Positions 53,542 to 61,026 of a stretch of DNA of 64,000 nucleotides are shown here, one piece after another (within the stretch, counting starts at the first letter, position 1; the number at the start of each line of letters is the position of its first letter). The notes beneath the pieces are model-generated. The model ran no database searches and was not told the DNA's origin. It saw nothing but the letters and a program-made list of their open reading frames with translations. Source of the stretch: Dyadobacter luteus (lineage in GTDB: Bacteria; Bacteroidota; Bacteroidia; Cytophagales; Spirosomataceae); assembly GCF_003383615.1 (NCBI RefSeq), contig NZ_QNUL01000005.1, forward strand, positions 291,621 to 355,620. Direction: 5' to 3'. The position numbers and the translations under genes are program-made.

Positions 53542-56500
53542 ATGAACTTCACAAAATCCCTGGGACTGGCAGTTGCCGGTGGTGCCCTGCTCAGCCTTTC
53601 CGTGGCGTCTTATCAGCGGTCCAATCCGAGTACGGCAGATAAGCTGACTCTGGATAGTTTGTACAAGGATCTTACAGATGCTCAAAAACGCTCTCCGAAG
53701 TATGCCGTTGCAGGCTTGACTTTGACCGAAGGCTTGGAGGCATCACTTTTTGCAGCTGAGCCAACTATTACGAACCCGACCAATATTGATGTGGACCATC
53801 TGGGGAGGGTTTGGGTTTGTGAAGCATATAACTACCGTCCTGCTATCAATGGAAATCCGACGAATGACAAGGGTGACCGTATATTGATACTGGAAGACAC
53901 AAACGGAGACGGCAAGTCGGACAAAACAACTGTTTTCTATCAGGGCAAAGAAATCAATTCTCCGTTGGGAATTTGGGTGATGGGCAATCAGGTTGTGGTT
54001 TCTCAAAGTCCTTATGTATGGTTGTTCACAGATAGCGACGGAGATGGCAAGGCAGATAAAAAAGAAGTTATTTTTGAAGGAGTTGGCGGCGAACAGCATG
54101 ATCATGGTATGCATGCATTTACCTTAGGGCCGGATGGAAAGTTATACTTTAACTTCGGGAATGAAGGTGGTCAGTTGTTAGGGAGAGACGGAAAACCTGT
54201 TTTAGGAAAAGACGGTAAAGCCATTGACTTCAAGAAACTGAAACAAGGAATTGTTTTCCGTTGTGATCCTGATTTTACAAATGTCGAGGTGCTGGGTCAT
54301 AACTTCAGAAACAATTATGAAGTGGCTGTAGATAGCTACGGTACCATGTGGCAGTCGGATAATGATGACGATGGCAACAAGGGCGTCCGCATCAATTATG
54401 TCATGCAACATGGAAATTACGGATATACTGATGAAATGACAGGTGCAGGCTGGCGTGCAAACCGTACTAATATGGAGGATTCAATTCCGTATCGCCACTG
54501 GCATCTGAATGACCCGGGCGTAGTTCCCAATCTTCTACAGACAGGATCAGGTTCTCCTACTGGTATGGTGATATATGAAGGGAATTTGTTACCTAAAACT
54601 TTCCAGGGACAAATGATTCACTGCGAGCCGGGACATAATGTGGTTCGTTCCTATCCGGTACAGAATCAGGGAGCGGGTTACAGCGCTAAAATTGTCAATA
54701 TCGTAGATGGAAAAAGAGATCAGTGGTTCCGACCGTCGGATGTATGTGTGGCACCGGATGGATCCTTAATCGTATCCGACTGGTATGATCCGGGCGTGGG
54801 AGGGCACCAGGCAGGTGACCAGAGCAAAGGACGTTTGTACAGAATTGCTCCTGTTAATACTCCTTACCGTATCCCAAAGAGTGACTTCTCAACCGCAGCA
54901 GGTGCCGTCGCTGCTTTGCAAAGCCCTAACTTATCGGTAAGATATCAGGCATGGAGTGCGTTGACGAAGTTGGGTAACGCTGCTGTACCGGAACTTGAAA
55001 AGTTGTATGCTGATAATTCAAACCCGAGAATGCAGGCGCGTGCGCTTTGGGCATTGAGTCATATTGATAAGTCGAATAATACCTATCTGGAAACAGCTTT
55101 AAAAAGCACAAATCCGGATTTGAGAATTACCGCATTGAGAATCGTGAAACAGAGCAGAACTTCTCAGCTAGGTAAATATCTGGCCATATTGGTCAACGAC
55201 TCCGAACCGCAGGTAAGACGTGAATGCGCTTTGGCAATTTACGGAGACAAATCACCTGAAATGGCAGGTTACTGGGTAAAACTTGCACAACAATACGATG
55301 GAAAAGACAGATGGTATCTGGAAGCATTGGGAATAGGTGCTGAAGGACAATGGGATAGTTTCTTCAAAGCATGGCTCGCGGCTGTAGGTGCTAATCCAAT
55401 AGCCACAGAAGCTGGAAAAGATATTGTCTGGAGATCAAGAAGTAAGGAGTCTGTAGATTTGCTGGCATCCCTTGCAAGTGATGAATCTGTGGATTTGAAG
55501 AATCGTTTGAGATATTTCCGCGCGTTTGATTTTAATCCGGGAGGAAAAGAAAAGTCTGCTGCCTTGCTGAAAATTATGAAAGGAAAAGCAGCTAATCAGG
55601 TTGAAATCAGCAATCTGGCACTACGTCACCTAGATCCTGCTTTTGTGAAACAATCTGCAGATGCACAGGCAGCTTTGAAAAAGGTATTGGATGCAAATTA
55701 TGGAAATGGAGTGTACATGGAGCTTGTTTCCCGTTATGATCTGGTTTCAGAGAACAGGAGATTACTTGATCTTGCATTGTCTAAATCGAATGAAAACCTG
55801 GGAAGACAGGCAGGGCAGCAGTTGCTGAAGCAAGGCGGTAGCGCATTGGTTTGGACTACTATCAAAGGTAAAGATCAGACCAAAGGTGAAAATATTCTTG
55901 CTTCCATTAAAGGTGTGGGTAACAAAGAATCTTTGGGGATTTTACAAAGTGTTACTACAGACCCAAAATATTCTATGGCTCTGAGGACTGCTGCTGTAAA
56001 GGCAATGGGCGGTACTATGAATGGAGAGGATCAAGTTTTGGTGTTACTGAAGGAAGGTAAAATAGCAGGTGAGCTGAAGTCTGCGGCTGTGCAGGGTGTG
56101 AGTGGAGCATGGAGAAAAGCTGTGAAAGTAGAAGCTGCCAAATATCTGCAGGAAGAAGGAACGGTGGCAAAGAAACATCCTGCTGTGAAAGAACTGATCA
56201 CCATGAAAGGTAATGTTGCAAAAGGAAAAGATGTATTTGCAATGTATTGTTCGGTTTGTCATCAGGTCAATGCGGATGGAATGGATTTCGGACCAAAGCT
56301 TTCTGAAATCGGTGACAAGTTGCCGAAGGAGGCGCTTTATGCAGCGATATTTGATCCGAGCGCAGGTATTGGCTTCGGTTATGAAGGTTTTGAAGTGACT
56401 TTGAAAGACGGCTCGACAGTTTCGGGTATTGTATCAAGTAAAACAGAAACGGATCTTTTACTGAAATTTCCGGGTGGAGCTACACAGGAATATAAGATGT

Positions 56501-56622
56501 CTCAGGTGAAGTCGATCAAACAAATGAAAGATTCGATGATGCCGGCGGGGCTTCAGGATGCGATGAGTACTGAAGAGCTTGTGAATCTGGTTGAGTATAT
56601 GACAAGTCTGAAAAAGAAATAA
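53542..56622 (+). CDS. PVC-type heme-binding CxxCH protein: propeller, HEAT repeats and cytochrome c
   Basis: 1026 residues. A signal peptide (LAVAGGALLSLSVASYQ) is followed by a sorbosone-dehydrogenase-like beta-propeller (about 50-430; TNIDVDHLGRVWVCEAYNYRP, LGIWVMGNQVVVSQSPYVW, FRPSDVCVAPDGSLIVSDWYDPG). HEAT-like repeats run from about 445 to 870. A c-type cytochrome domain is last, with heme site C903-S-V-C906-H907 and SMMPAG with a likely axial Met near residue 1000. The family is abundant in Planctomycetes and Cytophagales and is thought to take part in periplasmic sugar oxidation, though substrates are mostly unproven. A terminator follows, then a paralog without the heme domain. Confidence 0.9.
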   Translation: MNFTKSLGLAVAGGALLSLSVASYQRSNPSTADKLTLDSLYKDLTDAQKRSPKYAVAGLTLTEGLEASLFAAEPTITNPTNIDVDHLGRVWVCEAYNYRPAINGNPTNDKGDRILILEDTNGDGKSDKTTVFYQGKEINSPLGIWVMGNQVVVSQSPYVWLFTDSDGDGKADKKEVIFEGVGGEQHDHGMHAFTLGPDGKLYFNFGNEGGQLLGRDGKPVLGKDGKAIDFKKLKQGIVFRCDPDFTNVEVLGHNFRNNYEVAVDSYGTMWQSDNDDDGNKGVRINYVMQHGNYGYTDEMTGAGWRANRTNMEDSIPYRHWHLNDPGVVPNLLQTGSGSPTGMVIYEGNLLPKTFQGQMIHCEPGHNVVRSYPVQNQGAGYSAKIVNIVDGKRDQWFRPSDVCVAPDGSLIVSDWYDPGVGGHQAGDQSKGRLYRIAPVNTPYRIPKSDFSTAAGAVAALQSPNLSVRYQAWSALTKLGNAAVPELEKLYADNSNPRMQARALWALSHIDKSNNTYLETALKSTNPDLRITALRIVKQSRTSQLGKYLAILVNDSEPQVRRECALAIYGDKSPEMAGYWVKLAQQYDGKDRWYLEALGIGAEGQWDSFFKAWLAAVGANPIATEAGKDIVWRSRSKESVDLLASLASDESVDLKNRLRYFRAFDFNPGGKEKSAALLKIMKGKAANQVEISNLALRHLDPAFVKQSADAQAALKKVLDANYGNGVYMELVSRYDLVSENRRLLDLALSKSNENLGRQAGQQLLKQGGSALVWTTIKGKDQTKGENILASIKGVGNKESLGILQSVTTDPKYSMALRTAAVKAMGGTMNGEDQVLVLLKEGKIAGELKSAAVQGVSGAWRKAVKVEAAKYLQEEGTVAKKHPAVKELITMKGNVAKGKDVFAMYCSVCHQVNADGMDFGPKLSEIGDKLPKEALYAAIFDPSAGIGFGYEGFEVTLKDGSTVSGIVSSKTETDLLLKFPGGATQEYKMSQVKSIKQMKDSMMPAGLQDAMSTEELVNLVEYMTSLKKK

Positions 56623-56638
56623 GATTAGTTTAAGTTTT

Positions 56639-56681
56639 AAAAAGTGAGAGCTGGTTCTGTTGAACTGGCTCTCACTTTTTT
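56639..56681 (+). terminator. Intrinsic terminator between the two PVC-type genes
   Basis: AAAAAGTGAGAGC (56639-56651) pairs with GCTCTCACTTTTT (56668-56680). The inner bases can extend the stem with G-T pairs, and the arm ends in a T-run. Confidence 0.85.
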
Positions 56682-56793
56682 GTATCCAATCAGTAAATTA
56701 TAGACCTGGTCGTGAACTTTGATTTCTTATTCCCGAAAACAACAGGTAATTTTAAATGTTTTTTGATTAGTGGCCGCGATATTATAGTACATT

Positions 56794-59484
56794 TTGAAAC
56801 GACTTAATTTAAAGGGAATTAGCTGTTTTTTTGCTGCAAGCTTTTTCTTTCTCCATACTTCCGGATTTTCTCAGACTTCCGATTCTCTTGTAGTAACAAA
56901 TCCTGATTCTGTTTATGCACGATTCTCTGAAGCTGAGAAGCGTTTTTCGATTAATGCGGCGCTAGGTGTTCAGGCTGCCGATGGGCTGGACGCTACCCTT
57001 TTTGCTTCAGAACCCAATCTTGTCAATCCAACCAGTATTGATGTCGACCATCGTGGTCGTGTGTGGGTCCTGGAAGGTTACAATTATCGTCCGTCAGTGA
57101 ATGGCAAGTCTGAATTAGGTATGGGTGACCGGATCCTCATTCTTGAAGATAAAGACGGAGATGGGAAAGCGGATGTAACCAAGGTCTTTTACCAGGGGCC
57201 GGAGATCAATGCGCCAATGGGTATTTGGGTAATGGGTAACAAAGCTATTGTTTCTCAGAGTCCGTATGTGTGGCTTTTCACTGATACTGATGGAGACGAT
57301 AAAGCCGACAAAAAAGAGATTCTTTTCAAAGGGATAGGAGGGGCTCAAAACGATGCCGGTATCCACTCCTTTGTTTTTGGTCCTGATGGAAAGTTTTATT
57401 TCAACTATGGCAATGCAGGCAGGCAGTTGGTAGATGGCCAGGATAGGCCGCTACTGGATAAATATGAAAGACCTATTGATTTCAGACAATATAAACAAGG
57501 TGTAGTTTTCCGTTGTACACAGGATTTCAGAAAGGTAGAGATCCTGGCTGAGAATTTCCGAAATGGCTTTGAGCTGGCTGTTGACAGTTACGGAACTATC
57601 TGGCAATCTGATCAGGAAGAGCCGGGGAATGCCGGTGACAGGGTATCGTATGTCATGGAAAACGGCAACTTCGGTTATGTGGATGAGATGAACAACAATA
57701 GCTGGCGCATCAACAGGACCAATCTTGAAGATGAAATCCCACGCAGACACTGGCATCAGAATGATCCGGGGGTTGTCCCCAACTTAATGGAAACCGGTTC
57801 AGGATTTCCAATGGGGATGACTATCTACGAAGGAACTTTGTTACCACGTCGTTTTTGGGATCAGATCATACTTGCAGATGCAGGTTTAAATTCGGTAAAT
57901 GCTTTTCCTGTAAAAGATGAGGGGGCCGGTTTTAAATCGACCGGAATTCTTCCTTTGGTAGAAGGTAAACGTGATAAATGGTTCCGCCCTTCTGATGTGT
58001 GTGTAGCACCTGATGGTTCGCTCATCGTGTCAGACTGGTACGATCCGGTGATTGGCAGTCACAAAATGAAAGACAAAAGCCGTGGACGTTTGTATCGGAT
58101 CGCTCCTCCGGGCACACCGTATGCCATCCCCGCTTATGACCTTACTTCTCCTGTAGAAGCAGTGAAAGCACTGCAAAATCCCAATCTTTCTATGCGGTAT
58201 ATGGCCTGGAACGCTTGTGTGAAATTGGGCTGGCAGGCTGAAGAGGAGCTGGAAAAGCTCTTCAGGGACCCGGCTGTCAATCCACGTTTGAGAGCACGCG
58301 CACTTTGGGTACTTAATAATATCGAAGGTTTCAATTACAGGAGTCTGGATATTGCTTTCAGAGAGCTGAATCATAACCTGAGAATAGTAGCGCTTCGGGC
58401 AGTACGCCAGCGTAACAGCGATCCTACTGAATATATCAAAAGGCTGACTTCTGACCCTCACCCGCAGGTACGCAGGGAATGTGCTCTGGCCATTAATCAT
58501 AACCACACTTATGAAGCATTGGATGTTTGGTTGCAGTTGGCAAAACAATATAAAGGCCACGATCGCTGGTCGGTAGAAGCGCTGAGCATTGGAGCGTATG
58601 ATCAATGGGAACGCATATTTCCCGCCTGGCTTGAACGTGCCGGTGCCAGGCCAGAACTTACACCTGCCGGTAAAGACATTATTTGGCTTGCCCGAACCAG
58701 AAAAGCAATCCCATATCTGACAACCCTGGCTTCTGATACGGCGGTCAGTTTTAAGGAAAGACTGCGTTATTTCCGCGCCTTTGATTTCTTTCATGCCGGT
58801 TACGAAAAAACTCAGGCGTTGCTGCATGTAATGGAAGTACCTGCTTCTGATCGTATTCAGGTAAGTAAACTGGCATTATTGCATTTGGACAAATCCTTTG
58901 TCAGCAATTCCCAACAGGGGCTTACTGCTTTGAATAAATTGCTGGACGAAACTTACGGTACGGAAGATTATATAGAGTTGGTGGAGCGTTACGAGCCTAC
59001 CACTGAAAATGACCGGTTGTTCCGACTGGCTTTGGAAAAACACAATGAAGTGATTGGAAGGGATGCAGGAAAACTTTTGCTGGAACAGGCGGGCGTTACC
59101 TCTATATCGGAAAAATTAGCCCGGTTGCCTGAAGATAAAAAGATAGCGCTTTTGGCTTCGATCAAAACATCAGGCAGTACGGAGGCTATTTACTTGTTGC
59201 AAAAAGCTGCTTTGAATCAGGGAGAATCCAGAGACGTTCAGGCGAGTGCAGCCCGTTTCTTAGGTGGTAGTTGGCCCGGTGAGGATGTGGTAATGAAACT
59301 TTTGAAAACGAACAGGTTTGACGGAGAAGTGAAAGAGGCAGCGATTGACGGATTGAAGAATGCTTTCAGGGAAGAGATAAGGACGGAATTGATGCCCTTT
59401 TTACCAAAACCGGTGGAGGTGGTAGCTACACCTGATGAACCTGTTGATGTAAAAGACAAGCGTAAACGCCGTAAAAGAAGATAG
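56794..59484 (+). CDS. PVC-type propeller/HEAT paralog lacking the cytochrome c domain
   Basis: 896 residues from a TTG start at 56794 that gives a well-formed signal peptide (ISCFFAASFFFLHTSGFSQ). Propeller and HEAT parts align end to end with the 1026-residue neighbour (TSIDVDHRGRVWVLEGYNYRP, MGIWVMGNKAIVSQSPYVW, WFRPSDVCVAPDGSLIVSDWYDP). The alignment stops where the neighbour's cytochrome domain begins, and no CxxCH occurs. It ends in a short highly basic tail (KDKRKRRKRR). It is probably secreted. It may bind the same class of sugar or partner protein without electron transfer, or depend on a separate cytochrome. It follows its paralog in tandem. Confidence 0.9.
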   Translation: MKRLNLKGISCFFAASFFFLHTSGFSQTSDSLVVTNPDSVYARFSEAEKRFSINAALGVQAADGLDATLFASEPNLVNPTSIDVDHRGRVWVLEGYNYRPSVNGKSELGMGDRILILEDKDGDGKADVTKVFYQGPEINAPMGIWVMGNKAIVSQSPYVWLFTDTDGDDKADKKEILFKGIGGAQNDAGIHSFVFGPDGKFYFNYGNAGRQLVDGQDRPLLDKYERPIDFRQYKQGVVFRCTQDFRKVEILAENFRNGFELAVDSYGTIWQSDQEEPGNAGDRVSYVMENGNFGYVDEMNNNSWRINRTNLEDEIPRRHWHQNDPGVVPNLMETGSGFPMGMTIYEGTLLPRRFWDQIILADAGLNSVNAFPVKDEGAGFKSTGILPLVEGKRDKWFRPSDVCVAPDGSLIVSDWYDPVIGSHKMKDKSRGRLYRIAPPGTPYAIPAYDLTSPVEAVKALQNPNLSMRYMAWNACVKLGWQAEEELEKLFRDPAVNPRLRARALWVLNNIEGFNYRSLDIAFRELNHNLRIVALRAVRQRNSDPTEYIKRLTSDPHPQVRRECALAINHNHTYEALDVWLQLAKQYKGHDRWSVEALSIGAYDQWERIFPAWLERAGARPELTPAGKDIIWLARTRKAIPYLTTLASDTAVSFKERLRYFRAFDFFHAGYEKTQALLHVMEVPASDRIQVSKLALLHLDKSFVSNSQQGLTALNKLLDETYGTEDYIELVERYEPTTENDRLFRLALEKHNEVIGRDAGKLLLEQAGVTSISEKLARLPEDKKIALLASIKTSGSTEAIYLLQKAALNQGESRDVQASAARFLGGSWPGEDVVMKLLKTNRFDGEVKEAAIDGLKNAFREEIRTELMPFLPKPVEVVATPDEPVDVKDKRKRRKRR

Positions 59485-59566
59485 CGGTTTGGGATTGAAA
59501 TCGGTTTTGGCGGTATATTCGGGCTCCAATTCCCTTTACATTTAAAACATAACATCAGGAAAGAAT

Positions 59567-60490
59567 ATGCTTCGCAGAAATTTTGTGAAATCCACACTAG
59601 GAATAGCCGGCGCTGTAGCTGCTGGTGAAACTTTTGCCCGACAAGCTGGTCCAGTTGCAAAAAATCAATTTAAGCTGAAATATGCTTCTCATTTCGGGAT
59701 GTTCCAGAACTCAGCCGGAAAGGATGTCATTGATCAGTTAAAATTCATGGCTGACAATGGTTTCATGGCTTTGGAGGACAATGGCATGATGGGAAGACCA
59801 GTAGAAGAGCAGGAGAAAATAGCAAAAGAAATGGCTCGTCTGAAAATGGAGATGGGTGTTTTTGTGGTGGATAAAGGAGGAAATGGAGCCAATACACTGG
59901 CGGCTGGTAAAAAGGAATATATTGATATTTTCCTGAATGGCTGTAAAAAAGCGGTTGAGGTCGCGAAAAGAGTTAATGCGAAATGGATGACCGTTGTGCC
60001 AGGTGATTTCGAGAGAAATCTGCCTCTTGGTGTGCAAACAGGTAATGTGATTGATGCGTTGCGTCGTGGTGCAGAAATACTGGAGCCGCATGGGTTGGTG
60101 ATGGTGCTGGAGCCATTGAGCGATTCGCCTAATTTGTTCTTACGTACTTCTGAACAAACGTATGAGATCTGTCGTGGGGTAAACAGCAAATCCTGTAAAA
60201 TTCTGTACGATATTTATCATATGCAGAAAAATGAAGGACGTTTGATTTACAATATCGATAAAACCTGGAGTGAGATTGATTATTTCCAGATCGGCGACGA
60301 ACCTGGCAGAAAAGAACCTACGACAGGTGAAATCAATTTTAAAAATGTATTCAAATACATTTACGACCGTAGCAAAAAGGAAAATAAGTCGTTCATTATG
60401 GGTATGGAGCACGGCAATTCACAAGCCGGAAAAGAAGGTGAAGAAGCACTTATCAAAGCATATCAGGAAAGCGATGCTTTTAAAATATAA
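59567..60490 (+). CDS. Sugar phosphate isomerase/epimerase (TIM barrel) with Tat-like signal
   Basis: 307 residues. The N-terminus LRRNFVKSTLGIAGAVAAGETFA has RRxFxK ahead of a hydrophobic run, a twin-arginine-like signal, so export is likely. The rest is an AP-endonuclease-2-type TIM barrel: FMALEDNGMMGR, WMTVVPGDFE, GLVMVLEPLSDSPNLFL, ILYDIYHMQKNEG and DYFQIGDEPGRKEPTTGEINF, with the Glu and His metal ligands of hydroxypyruvate isomerase-like proteins. It lies 82 bp after the heme-less PVC paralog, suggesting shared sugar metabolism. The substrate is unknown. Confidence 0.87.
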   Translation: MLRRNFVKSTLGIAGAVAAGETFARQAGPVAKNQFKLKYASHFGMFQNSAGKDVIDQLKFMADNGFMALEDNGMMGRPVEEQEKIAKEMARLKMEMGVFVVDKGGNGANTLAAGKKEYIDIFLNGCKKAVEVAKRVNAKWMTVVPGDFERNLPLGVQTGNVIDALRRGAEILEPHGLVMVLEPLSDSPNLFLRTSEQTYEICRGVNSKSCKILYDIYHMQKNEGRLIYNIDKTWSEIDYFQIGDEPGRKEPTTGEINFKNVFKYIYDRSKKENKSFIMGMEHGNSQAGKEGEEALIKAYQESDAFKI

Positions 60491-60511
60491 GGGCCGGATT
60501 TAAAAATCAGG

Positions 60512-60559
60512 AAACAAAAAAGCTGAAACTGACAGAGATCAATTTCAGCTTTTTTGTTT
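60512..60559. terminator. Bidirectional terminator between convergent genes
   Basis: AAACAAAAAAGCTGAAA (60512-60528) and TTTCAGCTTTTTTGTTT (60543-60559) form a perfect 17-bp stem with a 14-base loop. It serves both convergent genes. Confidence 0.9.
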
Positions 60560-60567
60560 TGTCTCAA

Positions 60568-60876
60568 TTAAAGTACTACTACAGAATTTTCGGTAGCGTC
60601 TACTCCTGCAGGTACATACTTATCTGCTTCCCAGTCGTTTTCCCACTTCTGGTCATCAAGGATATAACGGAATTGGTATTCTCCGGCTGCCAGTTCCAGG
60701 CTGGTTTTGAAAGAACCATCTTTCTGCTTTTTCAATGCGATAGCCTCTTCAGGATTCCAGCCATTAAATTCACCTACAAGTGCCACTTTTTTAGTCTCAG
60801 CAACTGCCTCAGCAGGTACAGTAAATGTTACTTTATAGAGGGATTTGCTCTTAACGAATGTCTTTGTTAATGCCAT
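60568..60876 (-). CDS. Stand-alone isoamylase-N/CBM48-like (glycogen-binding) domain protein
   Basis: 102 residues from ATG 60876. A GTG at 60906 overlaps the -7 promoter element and is rejected. The single domain has VALVGEFNGWNPEEAIALKKQKDGSFKTSLELAAGEYQFRYILDDQKWENDWEADKYVP, the early-set Ig fold of isoamylase N-termini and AMPK-beta subunits, with the FNGW glucan-binding core. There is no signal peptide and no catalytic domain. A cytoplasmic glycogen-associated or scaffolding role is possible. The promoter is a strong match. Confidence 0.88.
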   Translation of the reverse strand: MALTKTFVKSKSLYKVTFTVPAEAVAETKKVALVGEFNGWNPEEAIALKKQKDGSFKTSLELAAGEYQFRYILDDQKWENDWEADKYVPAGVDATENSVVVL

Positions 60877-60905
60877 GTTTTCGTAGTGTTTTTTTAGTGA
60901 TGACA

Positions 60906-60937
60906 CAAAGATACAATCATAGATTATTCAATGCAAT
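60906..60937 (-). promoter_or_regulatory. Promoter for the CBM48-like gene
   Basis: On the minus strand ATTG (-33-like, 60934-60937) is followed by 20 bp and then TATCTTTG (60906-60913), an exact TAnnTTTG. It lies 30 bp upstream of the ATG at 60876, the best two-box promoter match found in the window. Confidence 0.6.
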
Positions 60938-61026
60938 GAATATCAGTATAATATACGTTCTCCTTCTTTGAAAAATTATATCATTTCAATTGTAAACATG
61001 TTTCTGGTGCAATTTTTAGAGGATTT

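Noticed and set aside
58030..58827. 265-codon minus-strand open frame inside the heme-less PVC gene
   Set aside because: It is antisense to a strongly conserved coding sequence and its product is Cys/Arg/Phe-rich without motif or family resemblance.
60877..60906. GTG start adding ten residues to the CBM48-like protein
   Set aside because: The GTG overlaps the -7 promoter element, so it would not be transcribed.
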